Shown piece after piece: positions 9,592-18,080 of a DNA stretch of 64,000 bases. The stretch's first letter is position 1. Each line of letters begins with the position of its first letter. Made by a program: the position numbers and the translations under genes. The notes beneath the pieces are model-generated. The model searched no databases. It was not told the DNA's origin and saw nothing but the letters and a program-made list of their open reading frames with translations. Origin of the DNA: Planococcus citreus (lineage in GTDB: Bacteria; Bacillota; Bacilli; Bacillales_A; Planococcaceae); contig NZ_RCCP01000002.1 in assembly GCF_003664125.1 (NCBI RefSeq), forward strand, positions 347,184-411,183, in the 5' to 3' direction.

Positions 9592-10185
9592 CTATATCCA
9601 CTCTGGCATTGCTTTGCTGAGCTTGTTCAATGCTTGCCCGCGGTGCGAGATGGCGGCTTTTTCTTCGGGTTCGAGTTCCGCCATGGCACGCTCCTGGGAA
9701 GGAACGTAAAAGATCGGGTCGTAGCCGAAGCCGTGGTCGCCTCTGCGCAATCGCAGTATTTCGCCTTCACACGAGCCGGAGAAGGTTTGGGTTTCTTCAC
9801 CCGGTGCCGCAACCGCCAAGACGCAGCGGAATCGCGCACTGCGCTCTCCGTCCGGTACGCCAGACAATTTTTCCAGCACTTTATCGATATTGGCGTCGTC
9901 GCTCTTTTCGCCTCCCGCATAGCGTGCGGAATAGACGCCCGGCTCTCCGTCCAAGGCATCGATCTCAAGGCCGCTGTCGTCTGCGATGACTGGGATGCCG
10001 AGTTCTTTAGCGACGCCTTCCGCTTTCAGGATGGCATTGGCTTCGAACGTTGTGCCGGTTTCTTCGATGTCGAGGTCTTTTGCGACATCTCTCAAGGTCA
10101 ATACTTCATAGCCTAGAGGGGACAGCAAGGTTTCAAAGTCTTTTGCTTTTCCTTTGTTCTGTGTGGCAATGACGATTTTTTTCAT
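9592..10185 (-). CDS. rdgB: XTP/dITP diphosphatase (RdgB/HAM1 family)
   Basis: House-cleaning pyrophosphatase that hydrolyses dITP, XTP and ITP to monophosphates so that deaminated purines are not built into nucleic acids. The 197-residue product shows the family signature [11 protein letters not shown] at 8-18, the metal-site [23 protein letters not shown] region (about 68-90) and [10 protein letters not shown] with SHRGQAL near the end. Its ATG overlaps the rph stop (ATGA), as in B. subtilis rph-ysnA. Full length. Confidence 0.96.
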   Translation of the reverse strand: MKKIVIATQNKGKAKDFETLLSPLGYEVLTLRDVAKDLDIEETGTTFEANAILKAEGVAKELGIPVIADDSGLEIDALDGEPGVYSARYAGGEKSDDANIDKVLEKLSGVPDGERSARFRCVLAVAAPGEETQTFSGSCEGEILRLRRGDHGFGYDPIFYVPSQERAMAELEPEEKAAISHRGQALNKLSKAMPEWI

Positions 10186-10934
10186 AGTGCGGATTCCACC
10201 TTTTCGCCGATCCGCGACGACAATTCGCCGATCGCTTGTTGTTGGATTTTGATCAATTGCTGGATCCCTGCTTCACCGAGATCGAGCATTTCGTTCAATT
10301 CCTTGCGGCTGAATGTCGCTTCTTCGCCGGTGCCTTGCATTTCCACAAACTCACCGGATCCTGTCATGACCAGGTTCATATCGACCGCTGCCGTTGAATC
10401 CTCTTCGTAATTCAGGTCCAGGATGGCTTGCTTGCTGCTGTTGATGCCGACGCTTGTAGCGGCCAGATAATCCGTCACAGGGAATACCGGTACGTCCAAT
10501 TTGCCGAGTGCGATGGTCATGGCGATGAAAGCTCCCGTGATAGACGCTGTACGCGTCCCTCCGTCCGCCTGGATGACGTCGCAATCAATCCATAGTGTGC
10601 GTTCACCGATCTTCTCGAGATCGACGACAGCGCGCAAGGAGCGGCCGATCAGGCGCTGGATTTCCATCGTGCGCCCACCGAGCTTGCCGCGTGTCGCTTC
10701 GCGCTGGTTGCGGCTTCCAGTCGCGCGTGGCAACATGGAATATTCAGCCGTTACCCAGCCTTTGCCTTGGCCTCTCAAGAAACTCGGAACACGAGATTCG
10801 ATCGTCGCTGTGCAAATCACTTTCGTCTGGCCGACCGTAATCAGGACCGATCCTTCTGGGTGGATCAAATAATCCGTCTCCACTTCCACCGGGCGCAGTT
10901 CGTCTGCTTGTCTATTATCAATTCTTATCATCAT
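10182..10934 (-). CDS. rph: ribonuclease PH
   Basis: Phosphate-dependent 3'-5' exoribonuclease that trims tRNA 3' ends. The 250-residue product matches the family along its length: [19 protein letters not shown] (about 62-80), the RNA-contact arginines in [36 protein letters not shown] with the catalytic aspartate, and [17 protein letters not shown] lies before the start; either of two adjacent ATGs could be used. It is coupled to rdgB downstream. B. subtilis has gerM between racE and rph; here only a 70-bp gap with a terminator remains. Confidence 0.97.
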   Translation of the reverse strand: MMIRIDNRQADELRPVEVETDYLIHPEGSVLITVGQTKVICTATIESRVPSFLRGQGKGWVTAEYSMLPRATGSRNQREATRGKLGGRTMEIQRLIGRSLRAVVDLEKIGERTLWIDCDVIQADGGTRTASITGAFIAMTIALGKLDVPVFPVTDYLAATSVGINSSKQAILDLNYEEDSTAAVDMNLVMTGSGEFVEMQGTGEEATFSRKELNEMLDLGEAGIQQLIKIQQQAIGELSSRIGEKVESAL

Positions 10935-10984
10935 TGAATCCTCCTCATGTACTCAAAAAATCTTACCATAATTCTGTCTTGACG

Positions 10985-11017
10985 ACAAAAACCCGGCGGC
11001 TGAGCCGTCAGGTTTTT
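10985..11017 (-). terminator. racE terminator
   Basis: CCTGACGGC-TCA-GCCGCCGGG stem with one mismatch, followed by TTTTTG on the minus strand; the stem overlaps the racE stop codon. It separates racE from rph, which must then have its own promoter. Confidence 0.75.
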
Positions 11018-11817
11018 GGGAACTGGATTGAACGGATGCACGGCTCGTCGATGGCAAGCCATTTTTTGATGATCGTGCGGAAAATCTCCGTCGAACCGGA
11101 TGTATAAAATTGATGGACGGGCGGTTTGCGGCGATCCGCAAATTTGTCCTGATAGCTCAAGTGGCGCGATACGTCTTTCGCCGTTTCCTGCGCTGACGAT
11201 AGAACCGTCACTGTGGTGCCAAGTTCTTGCTCGATAAAGCCCTGCAACAGCGGGTAATGGGTGCATCCGAGGATGGCGGTATCGAATTCCTTCGATTTGA
11301 TCGCCGATAACGTTTCTGCCACCATGCGGCGGGCGAATTCCCCTTCGTACTCATCACTTTCCACGAGCGGCACAAACCGCGGGCATGCCAATTGGACCAC
11401 GTCAGAAGCTGAAACAAGCGACTTGATGGCTTTTTCGTAAGCCCCACTCTTGACAGTTCCGGACGTGCCGAGCACCGCAATTTTCTTCGTCGAAGACGAT
11501 TTGATAGCAGCGCGGGCTCCCGGGAAAATGACACCGATAACTGGGATCGGCAATTTCTTTTGCAAGGAATTGAGCGCTGCCGCTGTTGCCGTATTGCAGG
11601 CGATGACCAGCATTTTGATATTCATTTTCATGAGCGCTTCTGCCATCTGCCATGTGTAGCGCCGAACTTCTGCAAGTGGACGCGGGCCATACGGGCAGCG
11701 CGCATTGTCACCGATGTAAATAATTTTTTCATTAGGCAAAAGTTTCATGATTTCCTTGGCGACGGTCAACCCCCCGACACCTGAATCAATGACTCCGATT
11801 GGCGCATTCAATGTCAT
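11008..11817 (-). CDS. racE: glutamate racemase
   Basis: Cofactor-independent interconversion of L- and D-glutamate for peptidoglycan synthesis. The two catalytic cysteines are in ACNTATA (about 74) and LGCTHYP (about 186), with the N-terminal substrate motif IGVIDSGVGGLT and DNARCPYGPR. 269 residues, full length. In Planococcus, D-glutamate may also be needed for a peptidoglycan cross-bridge (see the ATP-grasp gene at 57153), but that link is inference. It starts 10 bp after the MarR-like gene ends, so the two are probably co-transcribed. Confidence 0.96.
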   Translation of the reverse strand: MTLNAPIGVIDSGVGGLTVAKEIMKLLPNEKIIYIGDNARCPYGPRPLAEVRRYTWQMAEALMKMNIKMLVIACNTATAAALNSLQKKLPIPVIGVIFPGARAAIKSSSTKKIAVLGTSGTVKSGAYEKAIKSLVSASDVVQLACPRFVPLVESDEYEGEFARRMVAETLSAIKSKEFDTAILGCTHYPLLQGFIEQELGTTVTVLSSAQETAKDVSRHLSYQDKFADRRKPPVHQFYTSGSTEIFRTIIKKWLAIDEPCIRSIQFPKT

Positions 11818-11827
11818 AGCCCCGCTC

Positions 11828-12280
11828 CTATTTCATGTTGATATGCATTTTCTCCAACAAGCTTGAAAATTGCTCGACTTCTTCTACACTGAAGTCTTCA
11901 AGTACAGTTTCTAAATAATCCTGGCGCTTCTTGATCACTTCTTCAATGATCCGCTCGCCTTCTTTCAATAATTTAATGCGTACCACCCGGCGGTCCTGTT
12001 CCTCGCGGATGCGCACAACCAACTCGTTCTTCTCCATCCGGTCGACCAGGTCGGTCGTCGTGCTGAACGCCAAGAACATTTTATTCGATAAATCTCCGAT
12101 GGTCATGTCGCCATGTTCGAACAGCCATTGAAGCGCCACGAATTGCGGCGGAGTAATGGTATACGAATTCAGGATTTCACGGCCTTTTTGCTTGATGATC
12201 CCGGATATATAACGCAATTCCTTTTCCATAAATGCCACACGCTCCAAGTCGTGGCGGCGGTTTAAGTTGTCTTCAGTCAT
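11828..12280 (-). CDS. MarR-family transcriptional regulator (YsmB-like)
   Basis: A 150-residue winged-helix protein. The DNA-binding part spans about 55-110 (TPPQFVALQWLFEHGDMTIG, then LSNKMFLAFSTTTDLVDRMEK as recognition helix, and the wing RIREEQDRRVVRIKL), flanked by dimerisation helices. It matches the position of B. subtilis ysmB, between ysmA and racE. Its ligand and targets are unknown; being upstream of racE, it may regulate its own operon. Confidence 0.88.
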   Translation of the reverse strand: MTEDNLNRRHDLERVAFMEKELRYISGIIKQKGREILNSYTITPPQFVALQWLFEHGDMTIGDLSNKMFLAFSTTTDLVDRMEKNELVVRIREEQDRRVVRIKLLKEGERIIEEVIKKRQDYLETVLEDFSVEEVEQFSSLLEKMHINMK

Positions 12281-12354
12281 GGACTTGGTTCACTCCCTAG
12301 CTACTGGTATTTGTTCCATCGTGACACGGTCGTTCTCTCAAGACAGGGACTGCT

Positions 12355-12822
12355 TCATTTGCCGGAAGAAGTTAGATTTCCGCTTTGCAGCATCGTCTTC
12401 TCCTCGTCGCTCCAAGGATGGCCTTTGCCGCTCGTCTTGGAAATCTGTACGACGGCGCCCCTGCCGGTGAAACAAGTTTCTTGCTTATCATTCACTGCCC
12501 AATAATGGATGTCTGCGGAAGAGTTTCCAATCGACTCCACTTTCACATAAACTCTCAATTGTTCATCAAAGAATACCTGTCGGACAAAATCGACCTGCAT
12601 ATCCGCCACGACTGGAATCAAGTCGCTGTCTTTTGAAAGCCATGCTTGCATCAAGCCCACTTCTTTCATGAACTCGATCCGTGCATACTCAAAATAAGCG
12701 ATCGGCACCGTATTGTTGACATGCCCGAACATATCCGTCTCTGAAAAGCGCACATGCACCGGCGCGTAAAAAGAAAAGCCTTCCTGCCATTCATTGAAAT
12801 CCTTTATGTAAGACGCTCTCAT
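12355..12822 (-). CDS. hotdog-fold acyl-CoA thioesterase (YsmA-like)
   Basis: A 155-residue 4-hydroxybenzoyl-CoA-thioesterase-type protein. The sequence VRFSETDMFGHVNNTVPIAY carries the family's catalytic aspartate (D in ETD) and the GHVNN motif. It likely hydrolyses an acyl-CoA, but the chain is unknown. The start is MRASYIKDF, behind AGGGGGA; the frame opens seven codons earlier. In B. subtilis gerE lies between sdhB and ysmA; it is missing here. Confidence 0.85.
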   Translation of the reverse strand: MRASYIKDFNEWQEGFSFYAPVHVRFSETDMFGHVNNTVPIAYFEYARIEFMKEVGLMQAWLSKDSDLIPVVADMQVDFVRQVFFDEQLRVYVKVESIGNSSADIHYWAVNDKQETCFTGRGAVVQISKTSGKGHPWSDEEKTMLQSGNLTSSGK

Positions 12823-12888
12823 TCCAGTTCCCCCTGTATACATTACTCATTTTGTAAGTATAGCAAAAACTGGCGCAAAGGACATCTG

Positions 12889-12922
12889 TTTCAGCCAAGC
12901 TTGGGTATTTTCGGCTGAAACA
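12889..12922. repeat. inverted repeat upstream of the thioesterase gene
   Basis: Perfect 10-bp arms TGTTTCAGCC and GGCTGAAACA around 14-16 bases, sitting between the sdhB terminator and the thioesterase gene. It lacks a T run in the minus-strand direction, so it is not an obvious terminator; an operator or an RNA hairpin is possible. Confidence 0.5.
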
Positions 12923-12948
12923 AAAAAACTCCGCCATAAAGGCGGAGT
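12922..12948 (-). terminator. sdhCAB terminator
   Basis: ACTCCGCC-TTTAT-GGCGGAGT stem followed by seven T residues on the minus strand, directly after the sdhB stop codon. Confidence 0.9.
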
Positions 12949-12953
12949 GTAAC

Positions 12954-13724
12954 TTAGTCGACCATATGATCGCTTCCGAAGAAGTTGCGGAACATTTGGA
13001 TGCTCACGTCGCGGTTCAAAGCTGCGATAGAAGTTGTCAAAGGAATGCCTTTCGGGCAAGATTCCACACAGTTTTGGGAGTTACCGCAATCCGCAAGGCC
13101 GCCTTCGCCCATGATAGCGTTCAAACGCTCGTCACGGTTCATGGCACCTGTTGGATGCGCGTTCATCAAGCGCACTTGAGAAAGCGGAGCCGCACCGATA
13201 AAGTCGGATTTATCGTTGACGTTCGGGCAAGCCTCAAGGCATACGCCGCACGTCATACATTTAGACAATTCATAAGCCCATTGGCGTTTGCGCTCAGGCA
13301 TACGCGGACCTTCGCCAAGATCATGCGTACCGTCGATCGGCACCCACGCTTTGACTTTCTTCAGTGAGTCGAACATGCGGCTGCGGTCTACGATCAAGTC
13401 GCGGACGACCGGGAATGTTCTCATCGGCTGAAGGCGGATCGGTTGCTCCAGCTGATCGACAAGAGCTGTACACGACTGGCGTGCTTTGCCGTTGATGACC
13501 ATAGAACATGCGCCACAAACTTCCTCAAGGCAGTTCATGTCCCAGTTGACTGGAGTTGTTTTCTTCCCGTCCATGTTGACCGGGTTGCGTCGGATTTCCA
13601 TCAATGCGGAAATGACGTTCATGTTGGCGCGATATGGCAATTCGAACTTTTCCCAGTACGAGCTTTCGTCCGTAGAGTTCTGGCGTTCGATTTCGAAAAT
13701 AACCGTTTTTGCTGCTTCACCCAT
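12954..13724 (-). CDS. sdhB: succinate dehydrogenase iron-sulfur subunit
   Basis: Electron-transfer subunit of membrane-bound complex II, carrying electrons from the flavoprotein to menaquinone. 256 residues with ligands for all three clusters: 2Fe-2S (CLEEVCGACSM...C, about 65-85), then CMTCGVCLEACP (about 157-168) and CGNSQNCVESCPKGIP (about 214-229), which serve the 4Fe-4S and 3Fe-4S centres. Last gene of sdhCAB. The length and the N terminus match the Bacillus type, which uses a diheme SdhC and no SdhD. Confidence 0.97.
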   Translation of the reverse strand: MGEAAKTVIFEIERQNSTDESSYWEKFELPYRANMNVISALMEIRRNPVNMDGKKTTPVNWDMNCLEEVCGACSMVINGKARQSCTALVDQLEQPIRLQPMRTFPVVRDLIVDRSRMFDSLKKVKAWVPIDGTHDLGEGPRMPERKRQWAYELSKCMTCGVCLEACPNVNDKSDFIGAAPLSQVRLMNAHPTGAMNRDERLNAIMGEGGLADCGNSQNCVESCPKGIPLTTSIAALNRDVSIQMFRNFFGSDHMVD

Positions 13725-13748
13725 GGTAAATTAGCTCCCTTCTTATTG

Positions 13749-15497
13749 CTATGCTTTCGCGGAATAGTCGCGTTTGCGTGGCGGGATCAAGCCAGTGTCG
13801 ACTTCTTCATAATGGAAGATCGGCGCATCATAACCATTGAATTTCGCCATAGTCGTCTTCAGGAATTCCTCGTCATTACGTTCCGGGAATTCCGGCTTGT
13901 AATGTGCGCCGCGGCTTTCGTTGCGTTTCAACGCACCGATAGTGATGACACGTGCTAAATGTAGCATATTTTTCAGCTGGCGGGTAAACATTGCGCCTTG
14001 GTTGCTCCAAAGTTGCGTATCCGTCATGCTGATGTGGTTAAAGCGTTCAAGAAGCTCCTGGATTTTGCGATCTGTTTCTTCGAGGCGGTCATTATAGCGT
14101 ACGACCGTCACGTTGTCCGTCATCCATTCGCCAAGTTCCTTGTGCAAGACGTAAGCATTTTCAGTTCCGTCAAGTGCCAAGATTTCATCCCATTTACGCT
14201 GCTCTTCAGCTTCGTGCTTCGCGTAAATATCGTTTGGCAAGTCTTCTGCAAGAACTTCCAAGCCTTTGACATACTCAAGGGCATTCGGTCCTGCGACCAT
14301 GCCGCCATAGATAGCTGACAGGAGCGAGTTTGCGCCTAGACGGTTCGCACCGTGCTGGGAATAATCACATTCGCCCGCTGCCAAAACGCCAGGAATATTC
14401 GTCATCTGATGATCGTCAACCCATAGCCCGCCCATGGAATAATGGACTGCCGGGAAAATCTTCATCGGAACTTTACGCGGATCGTCGCCTGTGAATTTCT
14501 CATAGATTTCGATGATGCCGCCCAGTTTGATGTCGAGTTCTTTCGAATCTTTATGGGAAAGGTCCAAGTACACCATGTTCTCGCCGTTGATGCCGAGTTT
14601 TTGGTTAACGCACACGTCGAAGATTTCGCGTGTTGCGATATCACGTGGGACCAAGTTTCCGTATGCAGGATATTTCTCTTCCAGGAAGTACCAAGGCTTG
14701 CCGTCTTTATACGTCCAGATCCGCCCGCCTTCACCGCGTGCAGATTCTGACATCAAGCGGAGCTTGTCGTCGCCAGGGATCGCTGTTGGGTGGATTTGGA
14801 TGAATTCGCCGTTCGCATAATAAGCGCCTTGCTGGTACACGATCGATGCAGCAGAACCTGTGTTGATGACAGAGTTTGTGGATTTCCCGAAGATAATCCC
14901 CGGTCCGCCAGTTGCCATGATGACGGCATCCGAACGGAACGATTTGATCTCCATTGTCGTCAAGTTCTGTGCAGTGATTCCTCGTGAAACGCCTTCATCG
15001 TCGATGACGAGGCCCAGGAATTCCCAGCCTTCATATTTCGTGATCAAGCCTGCAACTTCATAGCGGCGGACTTGCTCATCAAGTGCATATAGCAATTGCT
15101 GGCCCGTTGTCGCGCCGGCAAATGCCGTTCTGTGGTGCATCGTGCCGCCGAAACGACGGAAGTCAAGAAGCCCTTCAGGCGTACGGTTGAACATGACGCC
15201 CATGCGGTCAAGCAGGCGGATGATGCCAGGTGCTGCGTCGGCCATCGCTTTGACCGGTCTTTGGTTAGCTAGGAAGTCACCGCCGTAAACGGTGTCATCT
15301 AGGTGAATTGCCGGGGAATCCCCTTCACCTTTTGTATTCACCGCTCCGTTAATGCCGCCCTGTGCGCACACAGAGTGAGACCGTTTAACTGGAACGATGG
15401 AAAATAGATCGGCAGGTGCTCCTGCTTCGGCAACTTTGATCGCTGCCATTAGGCCAGCTAGGCCCCCACCGACGATAGAAATTTTGCCTTTCGCCAT
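13749..15497 (-). CDS. sdhA: succinate dehydrogenase flavoprotein subunit
   Basis: Oxidises succinate to fumarate using covalently bound FAD. The 582-residue product has the dinucleotide-binding GGGLAGLMAA (about 10-19), the FAD-attachment histidine in KRSHSVCAQGG (about 44), the active-site HPTAI segment and the arginine-bearing HGANRLGANSLLSAIYGG (about 380). The start is the ATG of MAKGKISIV; a GTG four codons upstream lies on the GAGGAG ribosome site. Middle gene of sdhCAB. Confidence 0.97.
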   Translation of the reverse strand: MAKGKISIVGGGLAGLMAAIKVAEAGAPADLFSIVPVKRSHSVCAQGGINGAVNTKGEGDSPAIHLDDTVYGGDFLANQRPVKAMADAAPGIIRLLDRMGVMFNRTPEGLLDFRRFGGTMHHRTAFAGATTGQQLLYALDEQVRRYEVAGLITKYEGWEFLGLVIDDEGVSRGITAQNLTTMEIKSFRSDAVIMATGGPGIIFGKSTNSVINTGSAASIVYQQGAYYANGEFIQIHPTAIPGDDKLRLMSESARGEGGRIWTYKDGKPWYFLEEKYPAYGNLVPRDIATREIFDVCVNQKLGINGENMVYLDLSHKDSKELDIKLGGIIEIYEKFTGDDPRKVPMKIFPAVHYSMGGLWVDDHQMTNIPGVLAAGECDYSQHGANRLGANSLLSAIYGGMVAGPNALEYVKGLEVLAEDLPNDIYAKHEAEEQRKWDEILALDGTENAYVLHKELGEWMTDNVTVVRYNDRLEETDRKIQELLERFNHISMTDTQLWSNQGAMFTRQLKNMLHLARVITIGALKRNESRGAHYKPEFPERNDEEFLKTTMAKFNGYDAPIFHYEEVDTGLIPPRKRDYSAKA

Positions 15498-15542
15498 TGT
15501 AGTGTTCACTCCTCTTTTAATTCACCAATGTTTGGGACATCC

Positions 15543-16154
15543 TTAAACGAATGCAAACAATGCTCTGATACCAATGATCGATAATACAATAAAGACTAGA
15601 AGTGTGAAGTAAGTTGAGTAGCGCTGTGCTTTCTCTGAAACCGTGATTCCCCACGTTACAAAGAAAGACCACAATCCGTTCGCCAAGTGGAACGTCGCGG
15701 ACAGGACACCTACTACGTAGAAGGCGAACATGAACGGATTCGACAGGATGTTTTCCATCATGTTGAAATCTGCCTCTGCTGCACCAATCGCAACTTGGAA
15801 TCTTGTCTCAAACACGTGCCATGCGATAAAGACCACAAGGAAAATCCCGGTGTAACGCTGGGCAACGAATAAAATGTTGCGCATGTAGCTGTAATGCCCC
15901 GGGTTGTTTTTCGCTGTGAACGCTATGTATAATCCGTAGAAAGCATGATACATGAGCGGCAAGTAGATGACGAAAATCTCCAGGAAGATGACAAATGGAA
16001 GATTTGCCATGAAGTGGGCAGCTTGGTTAAACGCTTCCACGCCTTGCGTAGCGAAATGGTTGACGATCAAATGCTGCGTCAAGAACAAACCGATTGGAAT
16101 GACCCCGAGTAAAGAGTGCAGCCTGCGCATTAAAAATTCACGATTGTTATCCAA
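15543..16154 (-). CDS. sdhC: succinate dehydrogenase cytochrome b558 subunit
   Basis: Membrane anchor of complex II that binds two b hemes and reduces menaquinone. 203 residues with five hydrophobic helices and heme-ligand histidines in helices near FLTQHLIVNHFA, YHAFYGLY, WHVFETR and FHLANGLW. A TTG start (MDNNREF) is chosen: AGGGGGG lies eight bases before it and the N terminus then matches B. subtilis SdhC; the earlier ATG would be upstream of the ribosome site. First gene of sdhCAB, with a strong promoter at 16262-16290. Confidence 0.95.
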   Translation of the reverse strand: MDNNREFLMRRLHSLLGVIPIGLFLTQHLIVNHFATQGVEAFNQAAHFMANLPFVIFLEIFVIYLPLMYHAFYGLYIAFTAKNNPGHYSYMRNILFVAQRYTGIFLVVFIAWHVFETRFQVAIGAAEADFNMMENILSNPFMFAFYVVGVLSATFHLANGLWSFFVTWGITVSEKAQRYSTYFTLLVFIVLSIIGIRALFAFV

Positions 16155-16178
16155 AAATTTTACCCCCCTCAAAAACAT

Positions 16179-16505
16179 TAGTTGGCAGCGTAAAGCTTTC
16201 CTATATCAGGAAAACATATTCACGTTGCTGTAAGCATCATGTACAAGAATATGACATATTTATTGTACTCCCCCCCTCTAGGAGCGTCAAGGCAAGGAAA
16301 CCTTTTTAAGCGTATCCAGTCTAGGGTCTGTGAAGGTTTTTGCGGATATTAAATAGGAAAGAATTCATGAAAAGCTATATTTTCATTTCGAAACAGGCGA
16401 GATACAGGCATCTGTTTCGAGGTTTTATAAGCTCATATAGGACCGTGAAGGCAAGATTTCAAATTTGAACAAATTGTGAATTTTTGCACAAACTTTCGGC
16501 AATTC
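16179..16505. other. sdhC upstream region
   Basis: 327 bp without a gene. It holds the sdh promoter (16262-16290) and, further upstream, an inverted repeat TCGAAACAG ... CTGTTTCGA (near 16396-16424, 9-bp perfect arms). B. subtilis carries yslB between lysC and sdhC; it is absent. The rest is AT-rich with no recognised signal. Confidence 0.6.
16262..16290 (-). promoter_or_regulatory. sigma-A-type promoter of sdhCAB
   Basis: Minus strand: TTGACG (16285-16290), 17-bp spacer including a run of seven G residues, TACAAT (16262-16267). The leader to the sdhC TTG is about 100 nt. Confidence 0.8.
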
Positions 16506-16532
16506 AAAAAAGCCCAGCTAGGCTGGGCTTTT
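16506..16532 (-). terminator. lysC terminator
   Basis: AAAAGCCCAGC-CTA-GCTGGGCTTTTTT on the minus strand, directly after the lysC stop codon. Confidence 0.9.
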
Positions 16533-16535
16533 GGC

Positions 16536-17027
16536 TTATCTGACAGACGCTGGCGTCAGTCCGTATGCATCATGGAGCGCATTTGCTGAACGTTCCATTT
16601 CACTAGCCGGCACGACGACAGAGACTTTGATTTCGGAAGTGCTGACCATTTTCACCGGCACATCCTGCGCGCGGAGAATATCGAACATTTTTGCCGCTAC
16701 GCCGGGATTTGATACCATGCCGGAGCCGACAATCGATACTTTTGCCAAGCCGGTTTCGATATCGATGGCGTTATAGCCAATTTTTTCTTGCGCTTCCGAC
16801 AAGACGCGCTGGGCTTCTGCCAGGCTGTCTTCTTTGATTGAAAAAGAAACAGACGGCGGAAACTCCTCACTGATGCTTTGCACGATGATATCGACATCGA
16901 TCAAGTGATTCGCAAGACTCGTGAAGATATTGGCAAGCGACCCGTTGAATGGCTTCGTATAACTGACAGTGATGCGGGCGATGTCTTTTTCGAATGCCAC
17001 GCCGCGCACGATTAGATTTTTTTCCAC
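16536..17027 (-). CDS. lysC: internal in-frame start: aspartokinase II beta subunit
   Basis: Within lysC a GTG codon (17025-17027) is preceded on the minus strand by AAGAGGTGATCACT, a strong Shine-Dalgarno at a plausible distance. Starting here gives a 163-residue protein, VEKNLIVRGVAFEKD onward, that comprises just the two ACT regulatory domains. B. subtilis is known to make the beta subunit of aspartokinase II in the same way, and the size agrees. Use of this start is inferred from the site and the homology. Confidence 0.75.
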   Translation of the reverse strand: MEKNLIVRGVAFEKDIARITVSYTKPFNGSLANIFTSLANHLIDVDIIVQSISEEFPPSVSFSIKEDSLAEAQRVLSEAQEKIGYNAIDIETGLAKVSIVGSGMVSNPGVAAKMFDILRAQDVPVKMVSTSEIKVSVVVPASEMERSANALHDAYGLTPASVR

Positions 17028-17762
17028 AGTGATCACCTCTTGAATGATAGTCCCCGGTTCATCCGAGTAGCTGGCCCTTACAGAGAGGGGCACTTGATTG
17101 TTCTTGGCGAATTCTACGGCTCGCGGATGAAGGACACCCGCCCCGAGATTGGCCAATTCGAGCATTTCGTCGTATGAAATCTGTTCAAGTTTGCGGGCGC
17201 CTGTGACATAACGGGGATCGGAAGTGTAAACTCCGTCAACATCCGTGTAGATCTCACATTTTTCAGCACCGAGCGCAGCCGCCAACGCCACAGCGGTCGT
17301 ATCGGACCCGCCGCGGCCAAGCGTCGTGATATTGCCGTTCTTGTCGACGCCCTGGAACCCTGCGACCACGCAGAACAGTCCGAGGTCGAGCGCCTCTTCC
17401 AATCGCTGTGTATGGATCGTCTCGATGCGCGCATTGCGCGGAACGGATTCCGTTTCGATGCCCGCCTGCCAGCCTGTGAAACTCAAGGCATCATACCCGA
17501 GTTTTTTGAACGCCATCGCCAACAGCGAAATGGTCACTTGTTCACCGGTCGCAAGCAGCATGTCCATTTCACGCTTTGGCGGCTCTGCGGAAATCTCTCC
17601 CGCAAGCCCAAGCAGCGTGTCTGTCGTTTTGCCCATCGCCGAGACGACAATGACGACGCGCTTGCCTTGTTGTTTTTCCTGGATGGCGCGTCTTGCTACG
17701 CCCACGATTTTCTCCGGAGACGCCACGGACGTCCCGCCGAATTTCATTACGATTGTTGTCAT
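16536..17762 (-). CDS. lysC: aspartate kinase, lysine-regulated (aspartokinase II)
   Basis: First step of the aspartate pathway: phosphorylates L-aspartate. The 408-residue alpha subunit has the N-terminal kinase motif KFGGTSVA (7-14), the GRGGSDTTA active-site loop (near 150) and two C-terminal ACT domains for feedback control. The start is MTTIVMKFGG. As in B. subtilis LysC, a second product (beta subunit) can be made from an internal in-frame start at 17027. Expression is controlled by the lysine riboswitch at 17865-18037. Confidence 0.96.
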   Translation of the reverse strand: MTTIVMKFGGTSVASPEKIVGVARRAIQEKQQGKRVVIVVSAMGKTTDTLLGLAGEISAEPPKREMDMLLATGEQVTISLLAMAFKKLGYDALSFTGWQAGIETESVPRNARIETIHTQRLEEALDLGLFCVVAGFQGVDKNGNITTLGRGGSDTTAVALAAALGAEKCEIYTDVDGVYTSDPRYVTGARKLEQISYDEMLELANLGAGVLHPRAVEFAKNNQVPLSVRASYSDEPGTIIQEVITVEKNLIVRGVAFEKDIARITVSYTKPFNGSLANIFTSLANHLIDVDIIVQSISEEFPPSVSFSIKEDSLAEAQRVLSEAQEKIGYNAIDIETGLAKVSIVGSGMVSNPGVAAKMFDILRAQDVPVKMVSTSEIKVSVVVPASEMERSANALHDAYGLTPASVR

Positions 17763-17798
17763 TCTCTTCACTCCCACTTAAGATAAGTGGCCCTCAAC

Positions 17799-17840
17799 AA
17801 AAAAGAGGCAACTCGCCGATTGCCCGGCAAGCTACCTCTC
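17799..17840 (-). terminator. lysine-riboswitch terminator
   Basis: AGAGGTAGCTTGCCGGGC ... GCGAGTTGCCTCT stem followed by TTTTTT on the minus strand, between the lysine aptamer and lysC. In the ligand-bound state it should stop transcription before lysC. Confidence 0.9.
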
Positions 17841-17864
17841 TTCTCATGTACGATTTCAAACGTC

Positions 17865-18037
17865 CATGTGAGATAGCCCTCCAGAGTCAAACTCTGACAG
17901 CCCTGCATCTCTTAAATGCAGGACCAGCATACACGCAAGCAGTGCGCGTAAACTTCGGCGGGCGTCCCTTTCGGCATCCTTCACAGATTCTGCAAATCTC
18001 GGGATGCTTACTAATGACGTCCGCTCCTCTATCATCA
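17865..18037 (-). ncRNA. lysine riboswitch (L box) aptamer
   Basis: The minus-strand leader has the L-box landmarks: 5' GATGATAGAGGAGCGGAC, the stem CGCCCGCCGAAGTTTACG, a hairpin GTCCTGCATTTAAGAGATGCAGG, the CAGAGTTTGACTCTGGAGGG segment and closing GGGCTATCTCAC that pairs with the 5' GATAGAG. The order and spacing match the five-helix aptamer. Lysine binding would favour the downstream terminator and lower lysC expression. Confidence 0.93.
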
Positions 18038-18080
18038 CTTTTTACAAGTGATTCAATTGTGTTAATACAATACCACGAAG

